A stretch of DNA of 64,000 nt from Shewanella mangrovisoli (GCF_019457635.1 NZ_CP080412.1:3348001-3412000); one strand, 5' to 3'. Shown: positions 47,340-56,850, counted from the first letter of the stretch. Notes: generated from the sequence alone by a model not told the origin. Numbers and translations are program-made.

Positions 47340-48110
47340 GGTTATTCCCTGTAACTGAATATTAAAACGCCGCATTATGCCCGTTAATCGAACATAAATA
47401 CATTTTTGAGGCGATTTTTATCGGGTTCTTTATTTGAGCGAAGCATATTATTGATGGAAAATGAGCGCAATTTCGAATTCAATTTGCTCTGTTCTGCAGT
47501 AGGAATTCGACGGTAAAAATAGCTCTTCGAAGTATCCACAAATAGGATTACAACGGCTTAAAATGAATAACATTCGATGACGACTGTAGCGACTAACTCA
47601 CCTCAAAAAAGTAACACAGATGTTAACAAACATAATAATCATATATATTCATTAATAGTATTGAAAACACCCATTGCAAGCTCAAATCTCAGTTATCTCC
47701 ATTTGAAAATAAAGCATTTAAAATCATAACGATACCATTAGCCACAAGTGTTCACCTTGTAAGCATACCATTAGATTATTTCCTTATTCAAACGCGTTAA
47801 CTCAAAGGTATTGATAAGATTCCGGCACTCATAATTAATTACTGGTTTTATTTGTGCCAATAATAGAGCAAGGTCTACATCGCATATTACTGCTGGCAGT
47901 GAAATTGCCAGTATGGCGACCTAGAGACTTCATTCAGTCAAAAGTAGTAATTTGGTCAGCATTAACCATGTCAGTGTGAGTGAATGAAAAACTCGATATT
48001 AATATTGTTCTGCTTAATAGAATCCTGCATCTAAGAGTCGCAAACAAAAAAGCACAACCCAATTAGGTTGTGCTTTTTAGATTAAATACTGAAGCGATAA
48101 TGAGCCAATA
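47340..48110. other. Long AT-rich intergenic region
   Basis: 771 bases without a supported gene, unusually AT-rich near 47580-47760 (runs such as ATAATAATCATATATATTC). The lipoprotein promoter should lie at its left part. At its right end is the terminator of the merP-like gene. No small RNA or repeat was identified. Confidence 0.5.
48046..48078. terminator. Bidirectional terminator after merP-like gene
   Basis: Stem AAAAAGCACAACC (from 48047) pairing with GGTTGTGCTTTTT (48066-48078), short loop. T-runs appear on both strands; the minus-strand transcript from 48111 ends here. Confidence 0.9.
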
Positions 48111-48413
48111 TCAGCTCTGCTTTTCGACCTTATTGATAGTGCCTTTATAGCCAGTGGCGTCGACGGCGGTAATCAACTTATCGAGGTTAAAATCATCAGC
48201 GACTGTGACCACGGCCTGCTCGGTTTTCAAGTTTGCCTTGGCTTTGATCACCCCATCGGTTTTGCGCAGCGCCTGATTAACGACGGTAACGCACAGTGGG
48301 CAGGTCATGCCTTTAACATCGAGTGTCACCTGCACGTTATCCGCCCAAGTGAATGGCGTAAACCCCAACGATGTAATGAGCACAAGTCGTGCAATACGTG
48401 ATAGTGGCTTCAT
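48111..48413 (-). CDS. MerP-like periplasmic heavy-metal-binding protein
   Basis: A 100-residue exported HMA-domain protein. The signal peptide (to about residue 24, FTWADN) is followed by VTLDVKGMTCPLC with the metal-binding Cys38-x-x-Cys41; the usual MerP form is GMTCAAC/GMTCSAC. One ferredoxin-like domain fills the rest. Its ATG overlaps the merT-like stop by four bases. In mercury operons MerP passes Hg(II) to MerT; with no merA here, another soft metal or thiol redox role is possible. The Pro-Leu between the cysteines is unusual. Confidence 0.88.
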   Translation of the reverse strand: MKPLSRIARLVLITSLGFTPFTWADNVQVTLDVKGMTCPLCVTVVNQALRKTDGVIKAKANLKTEQAVVTVADDFNLDKLITAVDATGYKGTINKVEKQS

Positions 48414-48793
48414 TCGAACACCTCAAGTAGCCAAGGTAAAACAAAGGGATACAGTTGGAACGCCAGCACAATAGGCACAGTCACCCAATAGACGAATAGC
48501 ATTTGTCCCCGGCTAAATGTACCGGTACAGAGCGGCTTTTTCGCAAAGTACAAGCGCCAAAAACCCAGCAAAATTAGCCCAGTTGATAGGAGCAACATGG
48601 GTGCTTGTAACCAAGCTAAGCTCGATAACCCCGACAGCCCCGCCGCAGACACGCCAAACACTAAATAGATTAAGGGCGCGATGCAGCAAAGGCTAGAGGC
48701 AACCGCCGCAACAACGGCGGCGGCCATGGTGGCAAGCAGCGGTTTAGCGCTGCTCGCTTGACTTGTAGTCATAGGCGAAAACTTTTGGCTCAT
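48410..48793 (-). CDS. MerT-like inner-membrane metal transport protein
   Basis: A 127-residue protein with three hydrophobic helices. The first helix carries the MerT Cys pair (SSLCCIAPLIY, residues 36-37), and a single Cys near 93 (KKPLCTGTF) lies where MerT has two. It overlaps the transglutaminase-like gene by 50 bases from the ATG at 48793, or by 29 if the ATG at 48772 (MTTSQAS) is used; neither has a ribosome site, so coupling to the upstream gene is likely. No regulator MerR or reductase MerA is nearby. Confidence 0.85.
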   Translation of the reverse strand: MSQKFSPMTTSQASSAKPLLATMAAAVVAAVASSLCCIAPLIYLVFGVSAAGLSGLSSLAWLQAPMLLLSTGLILLGFWRLYFAKKPLCTGTFSRGQMLFVYWVTVPIVLAFQLYPFVLPWLLEVFE

Positions 48794-49883
48794 AGTAATT
48801 CACAGGATCGCCGTCCACTTCGGCATAGGGATAACCAAAATTGTTCAGTGGAGTCTGCTCCGCCACGGGGAATAAGTCAAAGTCGCGGCCATAGTTAAAG
48901 CCAACCCAATTCATTTCCCAGTTACCAAACAGGTAATCATTCACCGCTTGTACTGCAGGGTCGCTATGCTCCTTCTTCTCGGTGAGGCGCATCTTAGTCA
49001 CATCCGCAGGGTCGGCGGGCAACCAGCCATAACCCGCTAAGTAGAACATGGCACGGCAGTGTTGACCACCCGTCACATCGGCAAAGCCCTTATCGTCGGC
49101 GCTGCCAAAGGCTTTTTTGGAATAATGGCCCATCTTGATGGCTTGGCCTAGGCGAATACCAAACATTTCACGGGCAGGCACACCCACTGCGCGCATCAGC
49201 GCCACAAATACTGAGTTGATATCGGTACACTTACCGCCGAGTTTGCCACTTTCAAGAATGGCGGCCACATCGCCACTGCCGCAACCGATAACATCGTTAT
49301 CGCGGTACATGTTGGCGCTCACCCAGTTGTAAATCAACTGTGCTTGTTTGAGTGGCTCGGTTTCTTTACCCACGATCTTATCCGCGGTTTGCTTCACGAT
49401 ACCATCCACAGGCATATGCTTGGTTGGCTTAAGGTAAATGGCGACGTCGGCGGGATACTCAGGTTTAGCTGGCGCGCGGTAATGGCTTAACTCGCCACTT
49501 TTAACAGGTTCCCAATCTTGGGTTTCAATCACTAATTCTAGTGTTAGGGTCATCTTGCCCTTGGCATCGGGCCAAGTGGCAAACAGGGTTTTAGCGCCAT
49601 AGTGGTTATTGGCACTGATATAGGCGTCTTGATAAGTCCCGCTAAAGTTAAGTTTTTCAACCTGCTGGAAAGCTGTGTTTTCAGGAAGTGGCACCCATAA
49701 CTTCACCACGCCCGCAGAGCCTTCTGGCGCGACGAGCTGATAGGTATTGGTTAAGGTAAATCGGCGACGACCACAGGTTTTATCGGTCATCGCATGGGTT
49801 TGCGTCGACGCCGCTAACACTGGCATCACGGTTCCCGCCGCCGACAGAATGGCTGCACCCTTCAAAAAATCACGTCTTTGCAT
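48744..49883 (-). CDS. Tat-exported transglutaminase-like protein
   Basis: A 379-residue protein with a twin-arginine signal (RRDFLK at residues 4-9 and a hydrophobic stretch to about 25). The transglutaminase-like core holds GGKCTDINSVFVALMRAVGVPAR (catalytic Cys, in parts GGKCTDINSVF), GQHCRAMFYLAGYGW (catalytic His) and LPADPADV (Asp). Such domains act as peptidases or amidases as often as cross-linkers. Tat export suggests folding, perhaps with a cofactor, before secretion. It heads a three-gene set with merT- and merP-like genes, an uncommon grouping. Its substrate is unknown. Confidence 0.88.
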   Translation of the reverse strand: MQRRDFLKGAAILSAAGTVMPVLAASTQTHAMTDKTCGRRRFTLTNTYQLVAPEGSAGVVKLWVPLPENTAFQQVEKLNFSGTYQDAYISANNHYGAKTLFATWPDAKGKMTLTLELVIETQDWEPVKSGELSHYRAPAKPEYPADVAIYLKPTKHMPVDGIVKQTADKIVGKETEPLKQAQLIYNWVSANMYRDNDVIGCGSGDVAAILESGKLGGKCTDINSVFVALMRAVGVPAREMFGIRLGQAIKMGHYSKKAFGSADDKGFADVTGGQHCRAMFYLAGYGWLPADPADVTKMRLTEKKEHSDPAVQAVNDYLFGNWEMNWVGFNYGRDFDLFPVAEQTPLNNFGYPYAEVDGDPVNYYEPKVFAYDYKSSEQR

Positions 49884-50078
49884 TAGGCATTCCTTAGTTT
49901 GATAAGCATTAGAAAAAAAGATACCACTAAAGTAGTTGCCAAGGATTATAGAAAGTTATCGATCCGGCACAATCACCAAATTTCATCCAGCGCGAACAGC
50001 ATGACAAAAACCACTACTAGCGCACAATGAGCCTAGTAAATAGCGGGGAAATTAAGACAATTTGTCTCAATAGAAGCC

Positions 50079-50114
50079 AAAAAAACAGGTACAGCACGAC
50101 TGCTATACCTGTTT
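50079..50114 (-). terminator. Rho-independent terminator after HAAAP transporter
   Basis: Minus strand: AACAGGTA-T-AGCA, loop, TGCT-G-TACCTGTT, then TTTTT (plus-strand A-run 50079-50085). One internal mismatch. Confidence 0.8.
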
Positions 50115-50131
50115 GTAAAGGAGGTAAAGCA

Positions 50132-51403
50132 TTAACTAAAGGCAAGCAGAGGCGAAATACATAGCAATAAGCCAGTGACGATAATGATATACAGCGACCC
50201 CCCTTTATATTTATGCAGCGCAGGCACTTGATAGACCAAATAGGCAGGGATCAAACAACCCACTAAACCGAAGATAGGACTGCATATAGAGGTAAAACTC
50301 AGCACAGGGGCATTTAATACAATCGCACCCCAGGACAGCAAAATGGTAAAGATCATGATGCCGTAACCCACTAACGACTTATTGATCCGCTCCTCGGGCA
50401 TCACTCGGCGCAGCATATTCATGGTCAATCCCTGACACGCCTCCCTAAACCCTAAATACACACCAAAATACGCCGTCATCACCGCAAAGATATTTAAGGT
50501 CAGACTAAGCAGCTTTAAGGTTTGCCCTGGCATCCCCTGGGCCACCATGGCTAAGGCGGAGATATTTTCATGGGAGGCGCGCACCGCCTGCTCATGCCCC
50601 ATGGCAAGGGTAAAAGACACAGCGTAGAAAAACACCACCACAAACAGCACCCCAAAGGCAATGTTCATCGCACGCATCGCCTTAAAGCGGGCAACAGCAA
50701 GGGATTTCTCCCGCGAACGATAGGAAATCACCATAGGGCTTAAACTTTGGATAAATAGAATCGATGTCAGCGTAAAGGGTAACATCACAATCGCATCCTT
50801 TAGCCAATCGCCCGTGCTGGGTACGCTACCGATATTATTGATATCCCACTTATCGACCATCATCAGCCCGAGTACCGCCACTACCCCAAGCTTAGTGAGC
50901 ACCATAAAGGTGGAGATCTTAAATAATAGGTTTTCACCACGGGAGGCCAATGCGACTAAACCGCAGATCAGCGCTAGGCCATAGAAGGGATTTTTAGACA
51001 ATAATGACGTAGTTGCGCCAAAGCTTTGTAAAAAGGAGGCGCTATCATTGGTGATGGCCGTGGAATACACAAACACCCAAATCACCAACATAATGAAGTA
51101 CAAGCCGCCGAGTAAGATGCCCCAGTTTTTGCCCAGATACCCCGAAATCACACTCGGATAATCCTTACATTCGGGCGACTCGGCCAAAGTATTGATAAAC
51201 AATCGCTGAAACAAATACATAGCAGGATAACCAATCACGCTGGAGAGCAAGAATACCCACAAGCCCATCAAGCCCACCTGCACTGGCAAAAATACGATCC
51301 CAGCGCCAATCGCCATGCCAATACTCATAATGATCCAGCCCCAATCCGTACTGTCGAAGCGGGTATCCTCTTTCCATTGTGCCGCCGTTAGCCTTGCATC
51401 CAT
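50132..51403 (-). CDS. HAAAP family amino-acid permease (serine/cysteine type)
   Basis: A 423-residue inner-membrane transporter with about 11 helices. The opening DWGWIIMSIGMAIGAGIVFLP is the SdaC/YhaO-type signature and YPAMYLFQRLFINTLAES follows. The family imports serine, threonine or other amino acids with protons. It is divergent from ridA-cyuA-regulator; E. coli pairs the same kind of transporter (YhaO/CyuP) with cyuA (YhaM), so cysteine or D-/L-serine uptake is the likely role. An own terminator follows. Confidence 0.9.
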   Translation of the reverse strand: MDARLTAAQWKEDTRFDSTDWGWIIMSIGMAIGAGIVFLPVQVGLMGLWVFLLSSVIGYPAMYLFQRLFINTLAESPECKDYPSVISGYLGKNWGILLGGLYFIMLVIWVFVYSTAITNDSASFLQSFGATTSLLSKNPFYGLALICGLVALASRGENLLFKISTFMVLTKLGVVAVLGLMMVDKWDINNIGSVPSTGDWLKDAIVMLPFTLTSILFIQSLSPMVISYRSREKSLAVARFKAMRAMNIAFGVLFVVVFFYAVSFTLAMGHEQAVRASHENISALAMVAQGMPGQTLKLLSLTLNIFAVMTAYFGVYLGFREACQGLTMNMLRRVMPEERINKSLVGYGIMIFTILLSWGAIVLNAPVLSFTSICSPIFGLVGCLIPAYLVYQVPALHKYKGGSLYIIIVTGLLLCISPLLAFS

Positions 51404-51658
51404 ATCTCATCCTAACCGAGTTGATGTTATTTTTTGCAAATATATTTGAACAAAACAAACTCAGCAAACAAAATACTCAACTTTTGTTGAACAAAGTGTC
51501 GTTGCTCACAATTCGGTCCAAAACCCGCCAAAAGACGCATAAACTCGTCTTTACGGCATGAAACATTAAAAAATAATTGCAACCAAACCAAAATATGCAA
51601 ATAATATTGCACATAGAAATTCGACAGCATTCAATTTTATTTGCAGATTGGAGAGATA
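51404..51658. promoter_or_regulatory. Divergent promoter of the cysteine/serine module
   Basis: 255 AT-rich bases. TTGAACAAA occurs at 51446-51454 and 51487-51495, exactly 41 bases (about four helical turns) apart; the second sits in ACTTTTGTTGAACAAAGT (51480-51497), a near-palindrome. They are candidate operators, perhaps for the YheO-type regulator at 53379. Confidence 0.5.
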
Positions 51659-52042
51659 ATGAAAAGCATCATTCATGCAGAACGTGCCCCAGCCGCGATT
51701 GGCCCTTACTCCCACGGCACGAGTTATGGCAACCTGATTTTTACCTCTGGACAACTGCCTGTATGTAAAGAGAAAGGTGGCGTTGTCGAGGGTGGGATCA
51801 GCGAACAATCTGTGCAATGCCTTGAGAATCTGAAATACGTGATTGAAGCCGGTGGTGGCAGCCTAGAAACCGTGCTTAAAACCACCTGTTACTTGAGTGA
51901 GATCAGTGACTTTGCCGCCTTTAATGAAGTCTATAAAACCTATTTCAAAGCCGACTGCCCTGCCCGCAGCTGTTTTGCGGTAAAAGATCTTCCACTGGGT
52001 GTCAAAGTGGAAGTTGAAGCCATCGCCCACGTTCACGCATAA
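51659..52042 (+). CDS. ridA: Reactive intermediate/imine deaminase RidA
   Basis: A 127-residue YjgF/RidA protein that hydrolyses enamine/imine intermediates such as 2-aminoacrylate. Signature: APAAIGPYSHGTSYGNLIFTSGQ (residues 9-31, in part GPYSHG), CLENLKYVIEAGG, KTTCYLSEISDF and PARSCFAVKDLPLGVKVEVE with the conserved active-site Arg. The ATG at 51659 has GGAGAG upstream; a frame from 51641 would add six residues. First gene of ridA-cyuA-regulator, fitting clean-up of 2-aminoacrylate from cysteine/serine breakdown. Confidence 0.95.
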   Translation: MKSIIHAERAPAAIGPYSHGTSYGNLIFTSGQLPVCKEKGGVVEGGISEQSVQCLENLKYVIEAGGGSLETVLKTTCYLSEISDFAAFNEVYKTYFKADCPARSCFAVKDLPLGVKVEVEAIAHVHA

Positions 52043-52062
52043 ATTGGTAAGGTTGTAGCCCG

Positions 52063-53337
52063 ATGAAACCTTTATGGCAGCAATACATTCAGATTATTAA
52101 CCAAGTGGTTAAACCCGCCTTAGGCTGTACCGAGCCGATCGCTGCGGCCTATGCGGCGGCCGTGGCCCGTACCTTATTACCGGTTGAACCCGAGTCAATT
52201 GCGGTGCAAGTTTCTGATAACTTGTATAAAAACTCGATGGGCGTTTATGTGCCCGGCACAGGTAAAATCGGTCTCGCTATCGCCGCAGCCGCAGGCGCGC
52301 TTGCAGGTAATGCCGATGCGGGATTAGAAGTCTTGGCCAACGTGACACCTGAACAAGTGGCACAGGCACAAACCCTTATCGATACGGGTAAAGTGAAGGT
52401 TGAGCGTACCGAGACCGACGAATTTATCTATTGCTGCGTCAGCTTAACCGCCGGCGAGCAAGAGGCCATGGTGAAAATCTGTGGCGGCCATACCTTGATT
52501 GCCGAGAAGCGCTTAAATGGTGAGTTAGTATTTACCGCCGATAGCGCCCAAGCCAAGGCCACAGGCTCAATCTGCGACGGCGTCGATATCAATATTGAAT
52601 CGATTTACCGCTTCGCCCAAGAAGTGCCCTTCGAAGAAATCCAATTTATTCTTAAAGCCTCGGAATTAAACAGTAAATTATCCGATGAAGGCATGTCCAA
52701 ACCCTATGGCTTGGAAGTCGGCCGCACCATGAAAAACGGCATTGCCGCCGGGATCATCGGTGAGGACTTACTCAATAAGATTGTGATGCTCACCGCAGCG
52801 GCTTCGGATGCGCGTATGGGCGGTGCCAATCTGCCCGCCATGAGCAATTTAGGCAGTGGTAACCAAGGAATTGCAGCGACGATTCCAGTGGTCATCACCG
52901 CCCAGTGTTATAAAGTCAGCGAAGAGAAACTGGCTCGCGCGCTGATCATGAGCCACCTCGGGGCGATTTATATCAAGTCCCACTATCCGCCGTTATCGGC
53001 ATTCTGTGGCAATACGGTCACCAGCGCCGCAGCCTCTATGGCCATGGTGTATTTAGCGGGCGGCAGTTTCGAGCAATCTTGCTTTGCGATTCAAAACGTC
53101 ATCAGCGACAGCTCGGGCATGGTTTGTGATGGTGCCAAAGCCTCCTGCGCCATGAAGGTCAGTACCTCATCGAGTGCGGCGGTACGCTCCTTCTTAATGG
53201 CGCTCAACAGCCAAAACGTTTCGGGCCAAGGTATCATCGCCAAAGATGTTGAGAAAACCATTAAGAACATAGGCAAGATGGTACTCAATGGCATGTCATC
53301 TACGGATGTCACTATCATTAACATCATGTCTGAATAA
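52063..53337 (+). CDS. cyuA: L-cysteine desulfidase (CyuA / UPF0597, Fe-S)
   Basis: A 424-residue cytoplasmic enzyme of the serine-dehydratase-alpha/CyuA family, splitting cysteine to pyruvate, ammonia and sulfide with a [4Fe-4S] cluster. Visible: [18 protein letters not shown] with Cys22, [51 protein letters not shown] (two further Cys), and [13 protein letters not shown]. The conserved Cys set supports cluster binding. It begins 20 bases after ridA. E. coli uses YhaM with YhaO in the same way. Confidence 0.93.
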   Translation: MKPLWQQYIQIINQVVKPALGCTEPIAAAYAAAVARTLLPVEPESIAVQVSDNLYKNSMGVYVPGTGKIGLAIAAAAGALAGNADAGLEVLANVTPEQVAQAQTLIDTGKVKVERTETDEFIYCCVSLTAGEQEAMVKICGGHTLIAEKRLNGELVFTADSAQAKATGSICDGVDINIESIYRFAQEVPFEEIQFILKASELNSKLSDEGMSKPYGLEVGRTMKNGIAAGIIGEDLLNKIVMLTAAASDARMGGANLPAMSNLGSGNQGIAATIPVVITAQCYKVSEEKLARALIMSHLGAIYIKSHYPPLSAFCGNTVTSAAASMAMVYLAGGSFEQSCFAIQNVISDSSGMVCDGAKASCAMKVSTSSSAAVRSFLMALNSQNVSGQGIIAKDVEKTIKNIGKMVLNGMSSTDVTIINIMSE

Positions 53338-53378
53338 GACGGTTATTCCTGATAAGCTGCTGAAAAAGGCCGAATATT

Positions 53379-54059
53379 GTGAAATTGCAAGACTTAACCC
53401 AAAGCGATCTGGATATACTCAAGTCCATCGAAAATATCGTCGATGGGATTGCCGCCATGTATGGCCAACATACAGAGGTCGTGCTGCACAGCTTAGATGC
53501 TAAGCACCCTTCGGTGATCAAAATTGCCAATGGTCATGTCACTGGCCGTGAGGTCGGTGCGCCCATCACTAACCTAGCCTTGCTTAAGCTCAAAACGGGT
53601 CAGGATATTTCCAACTCTTACCTGACCAAATGTGCCAACGGTAAGACCTTACGTTCGATAACCACTGTTATCCGTAATCCTAAAAACCTGCCGATTGGGT
53701 TACTGTGCATCAATACCGATATGGATGCGCCGCTGCAATCTGTGCTGCGCACTATGATGCCGGAGCAGCTCCTCGGCAGTGAATTGACCAGTTCGCCCGA
53801 GGTGTTTGCGCGCAATATTGATGAGGCGCTACACAGCACTATCGATAGCGTTAACCACGAGGTGCGTGCCAATCCTGCGATTTCCCCTTCACAAAAGAGT
53901 CGCGAAATTGTCAATCAACTCCATGAGTTAGGGATTTTCGAACTCAAGGATAGCGCCCAAGTGGCCGCCACTCGATTAGGGATTTCAGTGCATTCCATTT
54001 ACCGCTATTTGCGTGAAATTAAAGCCAATCAGGCGGAAAGCGAGAAAAGCCTCGCTTAA
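53379..54059 (+). CDS. YheO-like PAS / HTH_22 transcriptional regulator
   Basis: A 226-residue regulator. The N-terminal YheO-PAS domain is recognisable (DILKSIENIVDGIAAMYGQHTEVVLHSL, in part AMYGQHTEVVLHSLDA) and the C-terminal helix-turn-helix reads AQVAATRLGISVHSIYRYLREI. Family members control amino-acid use (DauR for D-arginine is one). The start is GTG at 53379 with AAGG upstream. It closes the ridA-cyuA operon and likely senses cysteine, serine or a related compound; the effector is unproven. Confidence 0.88.
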   Translation: MKLQDLTQSDLDILKSIENIVDGIAAMYGQHTEVVLHSLDAKHPSVIKIANGHVTGREVGAPITNLALLKLKTGQDISNSYLTKCANGKTLRSITTVIRNPKNLPIGLLCINTDMDAPLQSVLRTMMPEQLLGSELTSSPEVFARNIDEALHSTIDSVNHEVRANPAISPSQKSREIVNQLHELGIFELKDSAQVAATRLGISVHSIYRYLREIKANQAESEKSLA

Positions 54060-54063
54060 AGAT

Positions 54064-54099
54064 AAAGGGCTAAGATGAACATCTTAGCCCTTTGTTTTT
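54064..54099 (+). terminator. Rho-independent terminator after the YheO-type regulator
   Basis: Stem AAAGGGCTAAGAT (54064-54076) / ATCTTAGCCCTTT (54081-54093), 4-base loop, then GTTTTTA. Confidence 0.92.
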
Positions 54100-54136
54100 A
54101 TTAGCTTACTAGCTTCAAATGGGTTTACTCATTGGC

Positions 54137-55735
54137 TTAGAGCACATTGCTCGTTCTACCTGTGACATCCCAAGCCTGTACCGTGCCATCGTCCATGAGG
54201 GCAATCACATCCAGCAAATTACTGCGAATATCCCGCATGTGGCTCAAATCAACGGCTTGCTTATCTAGCGTCACCGCGGGATCTTCCCGCATCCATACTG
54301 CAATCGAGCCATCTTGGCGTTTAACCGTAAAGCCTAACCCCGTAGGAAAAATATCCGTTGCTTGAGTTATGTCAGTTTTGGGGCCAAAGCGGCCATCAAC
54401 TACAGTGCCATCTTGCTTTAAAAAGGCAAACTCACGTTCATAGGTCACCACTTTGCTCACCTGAGTGACCTCTTGATAACGCGGCTGGTTTTCTGCCAAT
54501 TCCCATCCTTCCCAAGCGATAGCCGTATTATCCCTACGTAACGCGACAAATCCTTCATCAAAGGGATAAACCTTAAGCACGCTTTGTAATTTATCTTTAA
54601 GGACCGTCGTATCAGCACCATGATATTTACTGCCCCATACGATAAGTTGACGGCTGATGGTTAAGGCGGCAAACGCGTCATTATTGGCAAAAATATCAAT
54701 CACTTTATTGGCACGATTTGGGCGAGATAAGCGGGCAGGGAATGGCACATCATACTCAGTTAACTCCCCTTCCCCCCACGCATAAACACTACCGTCAGCC
54801 AGCAGCGCTGTAAAACCATTTTTGGAAGCAACAACTTTCACGGCAGGCGCAAGCTGGTTAAGCTTTGCCACTTGCTCACGACCTTTTTGCTCCGCTCTGA
54901 CCTTACCCCACGACACCAATCTGCCCGTCGCAGTCATAGCGGTAAAAGCATTATCGTTAGCATAGAGGAGTTTCACATTGTTAAGCGCTGAGGCGACTTC
55001 GTGACTGTCGCCACCATAATCCGCCTGCCCCCATGTCACTACTGTCTCATCCCGTTTTAAGGCGGCAAAAGCGCCATGGTTAACAGACACAGACACGACG
55101 CCCGTCATCGCAGGCGCGGCGTATTGACCAGAGCCTAGCTCGGCAGTTGATGCATCTTCAAAAGACCAACTGACGACACTTCCATCTTGCTTAATGGCAG
55201 CATAGAGCCCCTTACCCACAACAAATTCGCGCACATCATGCAGTACAGGTCTCACTCCTCGAGTCCAAGGCATAGTTTCATCCCCCATTCCCCAAGGGAT
55301 CAGTTTGTGGTCATGGGTTAACGCGGCAAAGCCGCAGGTATCCTCTGCCGCATACAGTTGTTTTACATTAAGTAGAGGGTCGGCGGCGTTATTGCTATCG
55401 CCACCACACTCGCCATCCCCCCATGTGACTACAGTACCGTCTCGTTTGAGCGCCGCAAATGCATTGAGATTGCTGTAGATTTGACTCACATCGACTAATT
55501 CTGCAGGCATAGGGATTTTGGGCGAAATCTCGGCAATCTCACGGTTGTTTGGCTCATGAATCAAGACATTATTCGCTGAAGCGGGTGTTCTGTGAGCCTG
55601 AATAGTGTCAGAAATTTGCTGCTTTAACTCTGGGGATATTTCAGAATCTTGTTTATCTATGATTAAGTTAACCACATGACCTAAGGCAAAAATGGCTAGC
55701 GCCACGCCAACCCAGGGGACCTGTTTTTTTTCCAC
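54137..55735 (-). CDS. Membrane-anchored RCC1-like repeat protein
   Basis: A 532-residue protein: one N-terminal membrane helix (VPWVGVALAIFALGHVVNLII, residues 6-26), then a long extracytoplasmic part with about nine imperfect repeats of the type FAALKRDGTVVTWG, about 45-50 residues apart, ending VWAWDVTG-like. The pattern resembles RCC1 beta-propellers, some of which in bacteria are surface or polysaccharide-acting proteins. The GTG at 55735 with AAGGA seven bases upstream is clearly the start; a longer frame to 55867 has no support. It is convergent with popT and no neighbour informs its role. Confidence 0.8.
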   Translation of the reverse strand: MEKKQVPWVGVALAIFALGHVVNLIIDKQDSEISPELKQQISDTIQAHRTPASANNVLIHEPNNREIAEISPKIPMPAELVDVSQIYSNLNAFAALKRDGTVVTWGDGECGGDSNNAADPLLNVKQLYAAEDTCGFAALTHDHKLIPWGMGDETMPWTRGVRPVLHDVREFVVGKGLYAAIKQDGSVVSWSFEDASTAELGSGQYAAPAMTGVVSVSVNHGAFAALKRDETVVTWGQADYGGDSHEVASALNNVKLLYANDNAFTAMTATGRLVSWGKVRAEQKGREQVAKLNQLAPAVKVVASKNGFTALLADGSVYAWGEGELTEYDVPFPARLSRPNRANKVIDIFANNDAFAALTISRQLIVWGSKYHGADTTVLKDKLQSVLKVYPFDEGFVALRRDNTAIAWEGWELAENQPRYQEVTQVSKVVTYEREFAFLKQDGTVVDGRFGPKTDITQATDIFPTGLGFTVKRQDGSIAVWMREDPAVTLDKQAVDLSHMRDIRSNLLDVIALMDDGTVQAWDVTGRTSNVL

Positions 55736-55885
55736 AACTATATCCTTATCGTAACGGCAAACTCTCACTGAGTTTAAACGGATGCACAACATCGACTGCG
55801 TGCACTCTGAGGCGCGATTGTAACTTAACGGACCAGCAAAATAACATTGCCCAAAAGTCGAGGACATTCCATTGGCCTTAAAACA

Positions 55886-55912
55886 TAAAAGCAGCGAATA
55901 TCGCTGCTTTTA
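55886..55912. terminator. Terminator after DUF368 gene
   Basis: Palindromic stem TAAAAGCAGCGA (55886-55897) / TCGCTGCTTTTA (55901-55912), ATA loop, T-run on each strand. Confidence 0.85.
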
Positions 55913-55935
55913 TTCACATCATCCACAGGATTGGC

Positions 55936-56850
55936 TTAATCCCGTTTGCCGACCTTCTCTAAACCCCAAACTAAGGCAATGGCCGCCAACATACACACCA
56001 CAGCTAACATCAGCTGTGAAGGTTGGCCCGTCACTTGTTCAAAATTCAGCGGCGAAATATTTTGCTCCAATAGTGGCACTTGTTCACCGTGGGAGTTAGT
56101 ACGCCAGGTTAAGGTTTGTTTCCAAGGCCAAATTTTACCTAAGGTGCCGAGCATCAAACCCGTGAGAAACACTACAGTCGCATCATGGTATTTACGCAGC
56201 AAGGCCGAGAGTAAATGGCTAAAGCTTAAAATCCCCAGCAAAGCGCCAACGGCAAAACAGGCCAAGATATCGATTTGGATATTTTTTGCCGCCGCGAGTA
56301 CCACAGGATATAAGCCGAGCAATAATAAGATAAAACTGCCCGAAATCCCCGGTAATACCATGGCACAAATGGCAATCGCACCGCCGAAGAAAATATTTAA
56401 ATAGCTGGCCTCGACCGATACAGGGTTCAGTACAGTGATCACCCAGGCAGCCAAAACCCCTAAGGCGAATAATCCCAAACGCGCCAGCGTAAAACCACTC
56501 ACCTGCTTAAGCATGTGCACCACAGAGATGATGATAAGGCCAAAGAAGAATGACCAAATCGGAATGGGATGGGCCACCAGCAACCAAGAAATCAGTTTAG
56601 CGAAGGTAAAAATACTGGTTAGGATCCCCGCTAACAAACTCAGTAAAAATCCACCATTAATATGTTCAAACGCACCTTTAATCCCCTGCGACTTAATCAC
56701 GCCCCACAGTGAAGGATTAATACGTTTAACGCTTTCGAGCAGGGTATCGAGAATACCGGTGATAAAGGCGATAGTGCCACCCGAAACCCCAGGCACCACA
56801 TCGGCGGCCCCCATGGCCATTCCCTTAAAATAGGTCAGCAAATATTTCAC
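55936..56850 (-). CDS. popT: DUF368 polyprenyl-phosphate transporter
   Basis: A 304-residue inner-membrane protein with about eight helices. Both family boxes are present: ADVVPGVSGGT (residues 17-26, overall AADVVPGVSGGT) and VLPGISGSFILLLLG mid-protein, an internal-repeat pattern. DUF368 members were shown to return undecaprenyl phosphate across the membrane for envelope synthesis (PopT), including in Vibrio. That function is by family. It stands alone in the minus direction, and has a terminator. Confidence 0.85.
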   Translation of the reverse strand: MKYLLTYFKGMAMGAADVVPGVSGGTIAFITGILDTLLESVKRINPSLWGVIKSQGIKGAFEHINGGFLLSLLAGILTSIFTFAKLISWLLVAHPIPIWSFFFGLIIISVVHMLKQVSGFTLARLGLFALGVLAAWVITVLNPVSVEASYLNIFFGGAIAICAMVLPGISGSFILLLLGLYPVVLAAAKNIQIDILACFAVGALLGILSFSHLLSALLRKYHDATVVFLTGLMLGTLGKIWPWKQTLTWRTNSHGEQVPLLEQNISPLNFEQVTGQPSQLMLAVVCMLAAIALVWGLEKVGKRD

